DNA of 64,000 bases from Pseudomonas lini (GCF_001042905.1 NZ_JYLB01000005.1:124001-188000), one strand, 5' to 3'. Numbered from the stretch's first letter, positions 1-9,147 are shown. The notes: a model not told the origin generated them from the letters alone. Numbers and translations are program-made.

Positions 1-404
1 TTGCGATAGACGTACTTGAGCTGACCGATGTTGGAGGTGCCGTAATAAGCGATCGGGATGTCTTCCTCGGCCGGCAACGGGCACGGCATCGATGGACTCC
101 ACAGGTACTCATTGCCGAGCTTGCTGTAGGCAAACCGGTGAATTTTGTCCAGGCTCGCCAGCGTATCCGCCGGGTCTGGCAGAGCTGGCGTGATGAATTC
201 CAACAGCGACTCGGAATAGTCAGTGGTGATTTGTTCATTGGTCAGCGCGGAACCCAATGCTTCAGGGTGCGGCGTTTGCGCCAGGCGCCCTTCGCCTGTC
301 ACGCGCAGGCATTCACGTTCGATGCCGTGAAGGCACTGTTCGAGCAGAGAGAGGTTAGCGCGCTCGCCAAGCAGAGCCAGGCGGCGGTTGAGAAGTTCGC
401 TCAA
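1..404 (-). CDS. gshA: Glutamate-cysteine ligase, N-terminal part (cut by window edge)
   Basis: First enzyme of glutathione synthesis; it joins glutamate and cysteine using ATP in the cytoplasm. The visible 134 residues read SELLNRRLALLGERANLSLL, then HGIERECLRV (the family's glutamate/ATP-binding start) and DYSESLLEFITPAL, which is diagnostic of the GshA family. The start chosen is TTG at 404: an AAGGA lies about six bases upstream and no ATG fits. The gene continues beyond base 1. It is transcribed in the same direction as tex and the thioesterase but is separated from them by a REP element, so it probably has its own promoter. Confidence 0.93.
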   Translation of the reverse strand, partial: MSELLNRRLALLGERANLSLLEQCLHGIERECLRVTGEGRLAQTPHPEALGSALTNEQITTDYSESLLEFITPALPDPADTLASLDKIHRFAYSKLGNEYLWSPSMPCPLPAEEDIPIAYYGTSNIGQLKYVYR

Positions 405-542
405 GTTGGATTCCTTCACGCGTCAGTCGCCCCAATATGGGGGTGGGCAAGACGGTCTACAAGGGTGAAGTTAAAACTGGCGTTTTCGCCTGGTTTTCGG
501 GCCTGACAGGCCATATGCCGATTATTCAAGAACTGCACGATC

Positions 543-636
543 CCTGTGGGAGCGGGCTTGCCCGCGATGAGGGAGTGTCAGTCACCGTTTATGTCGTCTG
601 ACACACCGCCATCGCGGGCAAGCCCGCTCCCACAGG
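543..636. repeat. REP-like inverted repeat (type A, 'gtgggagcgggcttgcccgcg')
   Basis: Two 26-base arms (543-568 and 611-636) are near-perfect inverted copies around a roughly 42-base spacer. Each arm is itself partly palindromic (gcgggcttgcccgc). The same family occurs at 17151-17206 (imperfect) and 36761-36856. It lies in the gap between gshA and the thioesterase gene, as expected for REP/BIME elements. It could act in transcript ends. Confidence 0.85.
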
Positions 637-676
637 TTGCTTTGCGTTGAAATTAACTCAAATTGATGGCTTCTAG

Positions 677-1060
677 CTACAGGACAGCGAACGTGCCTTG
701 TGCTTTTGCGACGAGTTTGTCGCCTTGCATCACATCGGCTTCGACCACCAGCGTGCGGCGGCCCGGATGGATCACCCGGGCCGTGCACATCACCTCACCG
801 TCAGCGACGGCGCGGATGTAGTTGATCTTGCACTCGATGGTTGCGCTCTGCTGGTCAAAGCCGTGGGTGCTGGAACAGGCCAGCCCCATGGCAATGTCCA
901 CCAGACTGAACAAAGCGCCGCCATGCAGCTTGCCGCCGCGATTGCGCAGTTCTGGCTCAAGCGCCAGGGCGACTTGCGCCACCCCGGTTTCCAGACTGTG
1001 CAAGCGACACCCCAGCAGCTTGAAAAACGCGCTTTCGGTCAAGCCGACCGGGATCTCCAT
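677..1060 (-). CDS. PaaI/YigI-type hotdog thioesterase
   Basis: A 127-residue single hotdog-fold protein of the PaaI/DUF4442 group, predicted to hydrolyse acyl-CoA or aryl-CoA thioesters in the cytoplasm. The signature is GGKLHGGALFSLVDIAMGLA (residues about 42-61), which carries the HGG and the catalytic-region aspartate, followed by the strands INYIRAV and TLVVEADV. Its ATG shares one base with the tex stop codon (TGATG), so it is translationally coupled to tex. The substrate cannot be told from sequence. Confidence 0.85.
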   Translation of the reverse strand: MEIPVGLTESAFFKLLGCRLHSLETGVAQVALALEPELRNRGGKLHGGALFSLVDIAMGLACSSTHGFDQQSATIECKINYIRAVADGEVMCTARVIHPGRRTLVVEADVMQGDKLVAKAQGTFAVL

Positions 1061-3384
1061 CAGCGTTTTTTCAACTGTTTGGCGTTAGCGAACAGCGAGG
1101 CCATGGCGTTGTTGGCCGGGGCTGCTGCCGTGGTTTCCTTGCGCGGTGCGGTGTTCTGGGATTGGCGTGGTGCCGAACCTGGACGCGCACCGCGAGCACC
1201 GTCGATCTTCTCGCCCGGGGTGTCGCTCATGCGCATCGACAGGCCAACGCGTTTGCGCGGGATGTCGACTTCCATGACTTTCACCTTGACTACATCACCG
1301 GCCTTCACCGCTTCGCGCGGATCCTTGATGAACTTCTCCGACAGCGCGGAGATGTGCACCAAACCGTCCTGATGCACGCCGATGTCGACGAACGCGCCGA
1401 AGTTGGTCACGTTGGTCACCACACCTTCGAGGATCATCCCCAGTTGCAGGTCCTTGAGGTCTTCGACGCCTTCCTGGAACTCGGCGGTCTTGAACTCGGG
1501 ACGTGGGTCGCGACCGGGTTTTTCCAGCTCTTGCAGGATGTCGGTGACCGTCGGCAGACCGAACGTTTCGTCGGTGTACTTCTTCGGATCGAGACGCTTG
1601 AGGAAGCTCGCGTCGCCGATCAGCGAGCGAATGTCACGGTCGGTTTCAGCGGCAATGCGCTGCACCAGCGGATAGGCTTCCGGGTGAACCGCGGACGAAT
1701 CCAATGGATTGTCGCCATTCATCACGCGCAGGAAGCCCGCCGCCTGTTCGAAGGTTTTTTCACCCAGACGCGCGACTTTCTTCAGCGCCGCACGGGTTTT
1801 GAACGCGCCGTGCTCGTCGCGGTGGCTGACGATGTTCTGCGCCAGGGTCGCGTTGAGGCCGGAGATACGGGCCAGCAGCGCCACGGAGGCAGTGTTGACG
1901 TCGACGCCCACGGCGTTCACGCAGTCCTCGACCACCGCGTCCAGGCCGCGTGCCAGTTTCAGCTGCGACACGTCGTGCTGGTACTGGCCGACGCCGATGG
2001 ATTTCGGATCGATCTTCACCAGCTCAGCCAGCGGATCCTGCAAGCGACGGGCAATCGACACCGCGCCACGGATCGATACGTCGAGATCCGGGAATTCCTT
2101 GGAGGCCAGTTCCGACGCCGAGTACACCGATGCACCGGCCTCGGAGACCATGACCTTGGTCATCTTCATCGCTGGATACTTTTTGATCAGCTCAGCGGCG
2201 AGCTTGTCGGTTTCACGGCTGGCGGTGCCGTTGCCGATGGCGATCAGGTCGACCGAATGCTTGGCGCACAGGGCGGCGAGCACAGCGAGGGTCTGGTCCC
2301 ACTTGTTGTGCGGCACGTGCGGGTAAACCGTGGCGTGATCCAGCAGCTTGCCGGTGGCATCGACTACGGCGACCTTGCAACCGGTGCGCAGGCCCGGGTC
2401 GAGGCCCAGGGTGGCGCGCGGGCCGGCCGGGGCCGACAGCAGCAAGTCGTGCAGGTTGTGCGCGAACACGTTGATCGCTTCGGTTTCCGCGCCGTCGCGC
2501 AGCTCGCCCAGCAGGTCGGTTTCCAGGTGGGTGTAGAGCTTGACCTTCCAGGTCCAGCGCACCACTTCGCCCAGCCATTTGTCGGCGGCACGGTTCTGGT
2601 TCTGGATGCCGAATTGCTGGCCGATCATGCCTTCGCACGGGTGCATGGTGCCCGGCAGTTCATCGCCGACTTTCAGTGCGGAGCTGAGAATGCCTTCGTT
2701 GCGGCCACGAAAAATCGCCAGCGCACGGTGCGATGGCATGCTTTTCAGCGGTTCGTCGTGTTCGAAATAGTCGCGGAACTTGGCGCCTTCCTCTTCCTTG
2801 CCAGCGATCACGCGGGCACTGAGGGTGGCTTCCTGCTTGAGGTAGCTGCGCAACTTGTCCAGCAGGCCCGCGTCTTCGGCGAAGCGCTCCATGAGGATGT
2901 ACTTGGCGCCTTCAAGGGCGGCTTTAACATCGGCCACGCCTTTTTCGGCGTCGATGAAGCGCGCGGCTTCGGCTTCAGGGTTCAGGGTCGGGTCGTTGAA
3001 CAGGCCGTCGGCCAGCGCGCCGAGGCCGGCTTCCAGGGCGATCTGGCCCTTGGTGCGGCGCTTCTGCTTGTACGGCAGGTACAAGTCTTCGAGACGGGTC
3101 TTGGTGTCGGCGAGTTTGATGTCGCGTTCGAGTTGCGGGGTCAGTTTGCCCTGCTCTTGAATGCTGGCGAGGATGCTGATCCGCCGTTCGTCGAGTTCTC
3201 GCAGGTAGCGCAGACGCTCTTCCAGATGACGCAACTGGATGTCATCGAGGCTGCCGGTCACTTCTTTCCGGTAGCGGGCGATGAAGGGAACGGTAGAGCC
3301 TTCATCGAGTAGCGCGACGGCCGCTTCGACCTGTTGTGGGCGTACACCGAGTTCCTCGGCGATGCGGCTGTTGATGCTGTCCAT
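1060..3384 (-). CDS. tex: Tex transcription accessory protein, S1 RNA-binding
   Basis: Tex (774 residues) is a conserved nucleic-acid-binding protein that acts on transcription complexes. The N-terminal helical region begins MDSINSRIAEELGVRPQQ; a YqgF-like RNase H fold follows (LGLDPGLRTGCKVAVVDATG, about 325-345); helix-hairpin-helix segments lie around 500-560 (VGVDVNTAS, LARISGLNATLAQNIV); and an S1 domain lies around 645-715 (GVVTNVTNFGAFVDIGVHQDGLVHIS). The tail is low-complexity and basic. The start at 3384 is preferred over a five-residue longer one because the family begins MDSIN. It is co-transcribed with the thioesterase and divergent from ompR. Confidence 0.96.
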   Translation of the reverse strand: MDSINSRIAEELGVRPQQVEAAVALLDEGSTVPFIARYRKEVTGSLDDIQLRHLEERLRYLRELDERRISILASIQEQGKLTPQLERDIKLADTKTRLEDLYLPYKQKRRTKGQIALEAGLGALADGLFNDPTLNPEAEAARFIDAEKGVADVKAALEGAKYILMERFAEDAGLLDKLRSYLKQEATLSARVIAGKEEEGAKFRDYFEHDEPLKSMPSHRALAIFRGRNEGILSSALKVGDELPGTMHPCEGMIGQQFGIQNQNRAADKWLGEVVRWTWKVKLYTHLETDLLGELRDGAETEAINVFAHNLHDLLLSAPAGPRATLGLDPGLRTGCKVAVVDATGKLLDHATVYPHVPHNKWDQTLAVLAALCAKHSVDLIAIGNGTASRETDKLAAELIKKYPAMKMTKVMVSEAGASVYSASELASKEFPDLDVSIRGAVSIARRLQDPLAELVKIDPKSIGVGQYQHDVSQLKLARGLDAVVEDCVNAVGVDVNTASVALLARISGLNATLAQNIVSHRDEHGAFKTRAALKKVARLGEKTFEQAAGFLRVMNGDNPLDSSAVHPEAYPLVQRIAAETDRDIRSLIGDASFLKRLDPKKYTDETFGLPTVTDILQELEKPGRDPRPEFKTAEFQEGVEDLKDLQLGMILEGVVTNVTNFGAFVDIGVHQDGLVHISALSEKFIKDPREAVKAGDVVKVKVMEVDIPRKRVGLSMRMSDTPGEKIDGARGARPGSAPRQSQNTAPRKETTAAAPANNAMASLFANAKQLKKR

Positions 3385-3744
3385 AAAACCACCTGACAAA
3401 TTGTGAAAGCAGGCTCGCAGGCGCAGAGATAAGGGCTCGGCGAGTCTGGTTGAGCGGCCTGGCGTGCGCCGCTACCTGAGCCAACAGGCTTCCCGTTGAC
3501 CCGTGAAATCGAACAATTACTGCCAGCGCCATGAAAAAAAAGCGGCTGCTTACAGTAACGATCAGACGTTGCCTGACACAAAAGGCCGCGCATTATAACC
3601 AGCGTTCTGTCCATTCGGGGGCATCGCGGGTTGTAGGCACAATGCCCGGTTTTCTGGCGGGGAAGGAAAAATCTGCTAACAATGCACACGGTGCGTATAA
3701 CGGCAGCTACGCCATAATGCGCGCCGAGATCAAAGGAGCATCCA
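3385..3744. promoter_or_regulatory. Divergent tex / ompR intergenic region
   Basis: This 360-base gap separates the divergent tex and ompR genes and must hold both promoters. On the minus strand a perfect -10 hexamer TATAAT lies at 3592-3597 (plus strand attata) with no good -35 at the usual spacing. On the plus strand a clear AAAGGAG ribosome site precedes the ompR start. I see no gene or strong hairpin in it. Confidence 0.45.
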
Positions 3745-4485
3745 ATGAGCAGCACTGCAAACATTGCTGAAGGCGAAAAAATTCTTATTGTTGACGACGA
3801 TCCTGGGCTGAGCAGCCTGCTGGAACGTTTTTTCGTCAGCAAGGGCTACCGTGCCCGCGCCGTACCGAACACCGAACAAATGGACCGCCTGCTGGCGCGT
3901 GAAGTGTTCAACCTGGTCGTCCTCGACCTGATGCTGCCCGGCGAAGACGGCCTGACCGCTTGCCGCCGCCTGCGCACGGCGAACAATCAGATTCCGATCA
4001 TCATGCTGACCGCCAAGGGCGATGAGCTTAGCCGCATCAAGGGCCTCGAACTGGGCGCCGACGATTACCTGGCCAAGCCGTTCAACCCGGACGAGCTGAT
4101 GGCTCGGGTCAAAGCGGTTCTGCGTCGTCAGGCGGCACCGGTGCCAGGCGCTCCGGGCAGCGAAGACGAAAGCGTGACCTTCGGTGACTACGAACTGTCC
4201 CTGGCCACCCGCGAACTCAAGCGCGGCGACGAAGTGCACATGCTCACCACCGGTGAGTTTGCGGTACTCAAGGCGCTGGTCATGAACGCGCGTCAGCCAC
4301 TGACTCGCGACAAACTGATGAACCTGGCCCGTGGCCGCGAGTGGGATGCCCTTGAGCGTTCCATCGACGTGCAGATTTCCCGTCTGCGCCGGATGATCGA
4401 GCCCGATCCGTCCAAACCACGCTACATCCAGACCGTCTGGGGCGTGGGTTACGTGTTCGTTCCGGATGGCGCCGCCACGAAGTGA
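3745..4485 (+). CDS. ompR: OmpR-family response regulator
   Basis: DNA-binding response regulator of 246 residues. The receiver domain (12-125) has the acidic pocket VDDD (residues 16-19), the phosphoacceptor D61 in VVLDLMLPGEDG, and the LTAKGD switch loop. The C-terminal winged helix (about 150-240) ends with DVQISRLRRMIEP and IQTVWGVGYVF, typical of OmpR/PhoB. It pairs with the EnvZ-type kinase 114 bases downstream. In P. aeruginosa the proteins at this position (between tex and rimK) are named AmgR/AmgS and control envelope stress and aminoglycoside tolerance, so this is likely an AmgR ortholog. Confidence 0.94.
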   Translation: MSSTANIAEGEKILIVDDDPGLSSLLERFFVSKGYRARAVPNTEQMDRLLAREVFNLVVLDLMLPGEDGLTACRRLRTANNQIPIIMLTAKGDELSRIKGLELGADDYLAKPFNPDELMARVKAVLRRQAAPVPGAPGSEDESVTFGDYELSLATRELKRGDEVHMLTTGEFAVLKALVMNARQPLTRDKLMNLARGREWDALERSIDVQISRLRRMIEPDPSKPRYIQTVWGVGYVFVPDGAATK

Positions 4486-4599
4486 TTGGTGATTTGTAGG
4501 CGCGGGTCTTGCGGGCAAGGGGTTAGATGACCTTTCCCGCAGACCCGTGATCCGCAATATGCGAGCATGCTCGCTCCTGCAAGTGTGTAGCGGTTACCC

Positions 4600-5913
4600 A
4601 TGAAAACCCCTGTTTGGTTCCCCCAGAGCTTCTTCTCCCGCACCCTGTGGCTGGTGCTGATCGTCGTCCTGTTCTCCAAGGCGCTGACCCTGGTTTATCT
4701 GTTGATGAACGAAGATGTGCTGGTGGATCGCCAATACAGCCACGGCGTCGCCCTGACGCTACGTGCCTATTGGGCCGCCGACGAAGAAAACCGCACCAAA
4801 ATCGCCGATGCCGCGACCCTCATCCGGGTGGTGGGTGCCGGTGTGCCGGAAGGCGAACAGCACTGGCCCTACAGCGAGATCTACCAACGACAAATGCAGG
4901 CCGAACTGGGTGCCGACACCGAAGTGCGATTACGCATGCACTCACCACCGGCGCTGTGGGTCCGGGCGCCCAGCCTGGGCGATGGTTGGCTGAAAGTGCC
5001 GCTGTACCCGCATCCGTTGCGCGGCCAGAAAATCTGGAACGTGCTCGGCTGGTTCCTCGCCATTGGTCTGCTGTCCACCGCCTCGGCGTGGATCTTCGTC
5101 AGCCAGCTCAATCAACCGCTGAAACGTCTGGTCTATGCCGCGAGGCAACTGGGTCAGGGCCGCAGCGTGCGCCTGCCAATCAGCGATACACCGAGCGAGA
5201 TGACCGAGGTTTATCGCGCCTTCAACCAGATGGCTGAAGACGTCGAACAGGCCGGGCGCGAACGCGAACTGATGCTAGCCGGGGTCTCCCACGACCTGCG
5301 CACGCCACTGACCCGTTTGCGGCTGTCCCTGGAGCTAATGGGTGACCACAGCGACCTGACAGACGACATGATCCGCGACATCGAAGATATGGACGCGATT
5401 CTGGATCAGTTCCTGGCGTTCATTCGTGACGGGCGTGACGAGTCGGTGGAAGAAGTGGACCTGAGCGATCTGGTTCGCGAAGTCGCCGCGCCGTACAACC
5501 AGAACGAAGAGAAAGTGCACTTGCGCCTGGAACCGATCCAGCCGTTCCCGTTGCGTCGGGTGTCGATGAAGCGGCTGCTGAACAACCTGATCGGCAATGC
5601 TCTGCATCACGCCGGCAGCGGCGTCGAAGTGGCGGCCTATGTGTCCGGGGATACCAGTGCGCCGTATGTGGTGCTGAGCGTCATGGACCGTGGCGCGGGG
5701 ATCGATCCGTCGGAACTGGAGGCGATCTTCAACCCGTTCACCCGTGGCGATCGGGCCCGGGGCGGGAAGGGGACCGGGTTGGGGTTGGCGATCGTGAAGC
5801 GGATTGCTTCGATGCATGGCGGAAATGTCGAGTTGCGCAATCGGTCCGGTGGTGGGCTGGAAGCGCGGGTGCGGTTGCCGCTTGGATTGATGTTGCCAAG
5901 GGATGCGGTTTAA
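4600..5913 (+). CDS. envZ: EnvZ/AmgS-type sensor histidine kinase
   Basis: Inner-membrane sensor kinase, 437 residues, partner of the upstream OmpR. There is one transmembrane helix near the N-terminus (about 12-35), a periplasmic loop, a second helix around 145-165 (WNVLGWFLAIGLLSTASAWIF), then HAMP. The H-box VSHDLRTPLTRLRL carries the phosphorylated histidine. ATP-binding boxes follow: N (NNLIGNALHHAG), G1 (DRGAGIDPSE) and G2 (GKGTGLGLAIVKR). The ribosome site is weak. A 114-base gap separates it from ompR. It is convergent with rimK across a REP element. Confidence 0.94.
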   Translation: MKTPVWFPQSFFSRTLWLVLIVVLFSKALTLVYLLMNEDVLVDRQYSHGVALTLRAYWAADEENRTKIADAATLIRVVGAGVPEGEQHWPYSEIYQRQMQAELGADTEVRLRMHSPPALWVRAPSLGDGWLKVPLYPHPLRGQKIWNVLGWFLAIGLLSTASAWIFVSQLNQPLKRLVYAARQLGQGRSVRLPISDTPSEMTEVYRAFNQMAEDVEQAGRERELMLAGVSHDLRTPLTRLRLSLELMGDHSDLTDDMIRDIEDMDAILDQFLAFIRDGRDESVEEVDLSDLVREVAAPYNQNEEKVHLRLEPIQPFPLRRVSMKRLLNNLIGNALHHAGSGVEVAAYVSGDTSAPYVVLSVMDRGAGIDPSELEAIFNPFTRGDRARGGKGTGLGLAIVKRIASMHGGNVELRNRSGGGLEARVRLPLGLMLPRDAV

Positions 5914-5929
5914 CGGCTGAAAAGATCGC

Positions 5930-6011
5930 AGCCTCGCTCCGCTCGACAGCTCCTACAGAAAAATGCGATCCCCCTGTAGGAGCTGTCGAGCGAAGCGAGG
6001 CTGCGATCTTT
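5930..6011. repeat. REP-like inverted repeat (type B) between envZ and rimK
   Basis: Long imperfect palindrome: arm aaagatcgcagcctcgctcc... and its inverse ...gaggctgcgatcttt, with the core cgacagctcctac/gtaggagctgtcg. It sits exactly between two convergent genes, where it can serve as a bidirectional transcript end. Copies with a variable inner stem lie at 19306, 22089, 26934, 29196 and 39594. Confidence 0.85.
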
Positions 6012-6016
6012 CAGGC

Positions 6017-6922
6017 TCAACCCTTCCCTTTGGTCCGAGTCATATTCGGCCCGCCATTCTTCTCCAGATGCTCAATGATGATCCCCGCCACGTTCTTCCC
6101 GGTGGTGGTTTCAATCCCTTCAAGCCCCGGCGATGAGTTCACTTCCATCACCAGTGGCCCATGATTGGAGCGCAGGATATCCACCCCCGCCACCGCCAAC
6201 CCCATGACCTTCGCCGCACGCAACGCGGTCATGCGTTCTTCCGGCGTGATCTTGATCAGGCTCGCACTGCCACCGCGATGCAGGTTGGAGCGAAACTCCC
6301 CCGGCTTGGCCTGGCGTTTCATGGCCGCGATCACCTTGTCGCCGACCACGAAACAACGAATGTCCGCACCGCCGGCTTCCTTGATGTATTCCTGAACCAT
6401 GATGTTCTGCTTCAGGCCCATGAACGCCTCGATCACCGATTCCGCCGCCGTCGCTGTTTCACACAGCACCACACCGATGCCCTGGGTGCCTTCCAGCACC
6501 TTGATCACCAGCGGCGCGCCATTGACCATCTCGATCAAGTCGGGAATGTCATCCGGGGAGTGGGCAAAACCGGTGACCGGCAAACCGATTCCCCGGCGTG
6601 ACAACAATTGCAACGAGCGCAGTTTGTCTCGCGAACGAGCGATGGCCACCGATTCGTTGAGCGGAAACACCCCCATCATTTCGAACTGGCGCAGCACCGC
6701 GCAGCCATAAAACGTCACCGATGCGCCGATCCGCGGGATCACTGCATCGAAACCCTCCAGCGGTTTGCCACGGTAGTGGATCTGCGGCTTGTGGCTGGCA
6801 ATGTTCATGTAGGCGCGCAGGGTGTCGATCACCACCATTTCATGGCCACGCTCCATACCGGCTTCGACCAGACGACGGGTGGAATACAGACGCGGGTTCC
6901 GCGACAGCACAGCGATCTTCAT
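6017..6922 (-). CDS. rimK: RimK, ribosomal protein S6 glutamate ligase
   Basis: ATP-grasp ligase (301 residues) that adds glutamate to the C-terminus of ribosomal protein S6. It starts MKIAVLSRNPRLYSTRRLVE. ATP-grasp signatures are visible: PLVIKVLEGTQGIGV (about 135-150), the acidic EYIKEAGGADIRCFVVGD (about 177-194) and the metal-binding MEVNSSPGLEGIE near 260. Its ATG overlaps the rimB stop by four bases (ATGA), so the two are coupled. In P. fluorescens SBW25, RimK activity is known to reshape the proteome during root colonisation. Confidence 0.95.
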   Translation of the reverse strand: MKIAVLSRNPRLYSTRRLVEAGMERGHEMVVIDTLRAYMNIASHKPQIHYRGKPLEGFDAVIPRIGASVTFYGCAVLRQFEMMGVFPLNESVAIARSRDKLRSLQLLSRRGIGLPVTGFAHSPDDIPDLIEMVNGAPLVIKVLEGTQGIGVVLCETATAAESVIEAFMGLKQNIMVQEYIKEAGGADIRCFVVGDKVIAAMKRQAKPGEFRSNLHRGGSASLIKITPEERMTALRAAKVMGLAVAGVDILRSNHGPLVMEVNSSPGLEGIETTTGKNVAGIIIEHLEKNGGPNMTRTKGKG

Positions 6923-7398
6923 GCAACACCTGTGGAGAAGGTAGATACCGGGAACACCGGCTTGTCTTGTACATATTTAATGCCCGGATTGACCACCAAC
7001 TGGCCATCGATCAGGGCTTTGGAACCGAGTAACAGGCGATAACGCATGGACTTGCGGCAGGCGAGGGTGAATTCGACCCGCCAGACCCGATCACCGAGGG
7101 CCAGGGTGGTGCTGACCACATAGCGCATCTGCGCATGGCCATTGGAGCTTTTAATGGTTTTCCTCGTTACCAGCGGGGCTTCGCAGCGCCGGTGCCGCAG
7201 TTGCACCACCGTGCCCAGGTGCGCGGTAAAGCGCACCCACTGTTCCCCATCGCGCTCGAACGGCTCGATGTCGGTGGCGTGCAAACTGGAGGTGCTGGCG
7301 CCGGTGTCGATTTTTGCCCGAAGGCCCGCGACTCCCAAATCCGGGAGCGCCACCCACTCGCGCAGACCGATAACGGTCAAATGGTCAAATGTCTTCAA
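6919..7398 (-). CDS. rimB: RimB-type retropepsin-like protease
   Basis: A 159-residue protein of the 'ATP-dependent zinc protease' (DUF785) family, which has a retropepsin-like fold. The motif AKIDTGASTSSLHA (about residues 28-41) contains the catalytic D-T-G. In P. fluorescens this protein removes glutamates added by RimK. The start is TTG at 7398: it overlaps the stop of a 36-codon reading frame upstream by four bases (TTGA), and no ATG is available before the conserved IGLREWVALPDLGV. It is coupled to rimK downstream. Confidence 0.88.
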   Translation of the reverse strand: MKTFDHLTVIGLREWVALPDLGVAGLRAKIDTGASTSSLHATDIEPFERDGEQWVRFTAHLGTVVQLRHRRCEAPLVTRKTIKSSNGHAQMRYVVSTTLALGDRVWRVEFTLACRKSMRYRLLLGSKALIDGQLVVNPGIKYVQDKPVFPVSTFSTGVA

Positions 7399-7505
7399 AA
7401 GTGCTCAACCGGCAAAAACCGCTCAGACCGCGTGCGGCCGAATTCGCGGTATTCACGCAGAATAATGGGTAAAAGGCGACAGATATCTACTGCCCGAATT
7501 TCCAT
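7395..7505 (-). CDS. Possible 36-residue small protein upstream of rimB
   Basis: A short frame starts at an ATG (7503-7505) and ends with a TGA that overlaps the TTG start of rimB by four bases, the same coupling seen between rimB and rimK. The peptide is basic and charged, beginning MEIRAVDICRLLPIILREY. Just upstream is an in-frame TGA, so no longer version exists. A GAGGG lies almost directly against the ATG, closer than ideal. In SBW25 rimB and rimK are co-transcribed with rimA, a c-di-GMP phosphodiesterase; no gene of that size fits here. The small frame may be a translated leader, a separate small protein or a remnant. Confidence 0.4.
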   Translation of the reverse strand: MEIRAVDICRLLPIILREYREFGRTRSERFLPVEHF

Positions 7506-7612
7506 CCCTCAATGTGCGAGGGAATGCCTGCATTCTAATCCACAGCGTGGTGATTCATGGCACGACAGAAACGGTAGTACAGTTCATCGATATTTCAGAA
7601 TGAGGTCATCCA

Positions 7613-8020
7613 ATGGCACAAAAAAGCGAAGAGGACGACAAGGTCCGTCTCGATAAATGGTTGTGGGCCGCGCGTTTTTATAAAACACGAGCCTTGGCCA
7701 AGGCCGCGATTGAGAGTGGCAAGGTGCATTGCCGGGGCGAGCGCTGCAAGCCAGGCAAGGAACCGAGGGTCGGCGATGAGTTTCAGATTCGCACCGGCTT
7801 CGAGGAGCGTACGGTGGTAGTCCAGGCGCTGTCGATCGTGCGCCGTGGCGCGCCGGAGGCTCAGGCCCTGTATGCCGAAACCGAAGCCAGCGTCGCCATA
7901 CGTGAAGCGGCTGCGGCCATGCGCAAGGCCGGGGCGTTGGGCGTGAGCACCGATGGCAAACCGAGCAAGAAGCAGCGCCGGGATCTGTTCAAGTTTCGCG
8001 GTAACAGCAACGACGAGTAG
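7613..8020 (+). CDS. hslR: HslR, S4-domain heat-shock RNA-binding protein
   Basis: The Hsp15 family binds stalled 50S subunits that carry nascent chains. This one has 135 residues. The S4 domain occupies the first half (VRLDKWLWAARFYKTRALAK, then AIESGKVHCRGERCKPG), and the tail is basic (KKQRRDLFKFRGNSNDE). A TGAGG lies about eight bases before the ATG. It is followed by hslO, as in many gammaproteobacteria. Confidence 0.94.
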   Translation: MAQKSEEDDKVRLDKWLWAARFYKTRALAKAAIESGKVHCRGERCKPGKEPRVGDEFQIRTGFEERTVVVQALSIVRRGAPEAQALYAETEASVAIREAAAAMRKAGALGVSTDGKPSKKQRRDLFKFRGNSNDE

Positions 8021-8244
8021 TGATCGCCGTCGGGCGCAGACTTGCAATCGCGCACCCGTGCAGCCATATGGGTGTACTCGACGCGGCGAAATGAAAACGC
8101 CGTTCGTCGAAAAGCGAGGTTTGACCTTGCTTGGAACAGCCCCGGATTGTTCATAAAATGCCCTTACGGCTGAACCTTGCCCGCCCCAAAAAGCGGAAAT
8201 GGCGCGATTTTCTTTTTTTGTCACCCTTTCAGATACCCAGACCT

Positions 8245-9147
8245 ATGACCAATCTATCGGATAACGACTACACCCAACGCTTCATCTTCGATGACAGCGA
8301 CACCCGCGGCGAGCTGGTTGGGTTGGAGCGTAGCTATGCCGAAGTCCTCGCCAAACACGCCTATCCGGAGCCGGTCGCACAACTGCTGGGCGAGCTGATG
8401 GCGGCGGCAGCGTTGCTGGTTGGCACCTTGAAGTTCGATGGCTTGCTGATTCTGCAGGCCCGTTCCGAAGGCCCGGTGCCGTTGCTGATGATCGAGTGCT
8501 CCAGTGAGCGTGAAATCCGCGGCCTGGCGCGTTACGAAGCCGACAAGATTGCCCCCGACGCGACCTTCGCCGACCTGATGCCCAATGGCGTGCTGGCGCT
8601 GACTGTCGACCCGACTCAGGGCCAGCGTTACCAAGGCATCGTCGACCTCGACGGCGAAACTCTCTCGGAGTGCTTCACTAACTACTTCGTCATGTCTCAG
8701 CAGGTCGGCACGCGCTTCTGGCTCTACGCCGATGGCCGTCGTGCTCGTGGCTTGTTGCTGCAGCAATTGCCTGCCGACCGTCTGAAAGACGAAGAAGAAC
8801 GCGCCGCCAGTTGGCAGCACATCACCGCCCTGGCCAGCACGCTGACGGCCGATGAATTGCTGAGCCTGGACAACGAAACCGTGCTCCATCGCCTCTATCA
8901 TGAAGAACAGGTTCGCCTGTTTGACGTGCAGAACCTGCGTTTCCATTGCAGCTGCTCTCGGGAACGCTCGGGCAATGCGTTGGTCAGTTTGGGTCTGGAT
9001 GATGCCCAGGCACTCGTTATCGAACACGGTGGCGCCGTGGAGATCGATTGCCAGTTTTGCAACGAACGTTACCTGTTCGACGCGGCCGATATCACCCAAT
9101 TGTTTGCGGGTGCAGGGGTCGATACGCCGTCAGATACCCGTCACTAA
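8245..9147 (+). CDS. hslO: HslO (Hsp33) redox-regulated chaperone
   Basis: Hsp33 holdase of 300 residues, activated by oxidation in the cytoplasm. The C-terminal zinc centre is visible as CSC (in FHCSCSRERSGN, about residue 233) and CQFC near residue 268, the four cysteines that sense oxidation. The start at 8245 (MTNLSDNDYTQRFIF) matches the family; a 38-residue extension upstream is possible but runs through an unlike, basic stretch. It lies 224 bases after hslR with no obvious terminator between. Confidence 0.95.
   Translation: MTNLSDNDYTQRFIFDDSDTRGELVGLERSYAEVLAKHAYPEPVAQLLGELMAAAALLVGTLKFDGLLILQARSEGPVPLLMIECSSEREIRGLARYEADKIAPDATFADLMPNGVLALTVDPTQGQRYQGIVDLDGETLSECFTNYFVMSQQVGTRFWLYADGRRARGLLLQQLPADRLKDEEERAASWQHITALASTLTADELLSLDNETVLHRLYHEEQVRLFDVQNLRFHCSCSRERSGNALVSLGLDDAQALVIEHGGAVEIDCQFCNERYLFDAADITQLFAGAGVDTPSDTRH

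Noticed and set aside
1162..3312. Long open frame on the plus strand opposite tex (over 700 codons)
   Set aside because: It is antisense to a clear Tex protein, has histidine/arginine-rich unnatural composition and no ribosome site; a GC-rich shadow frame.
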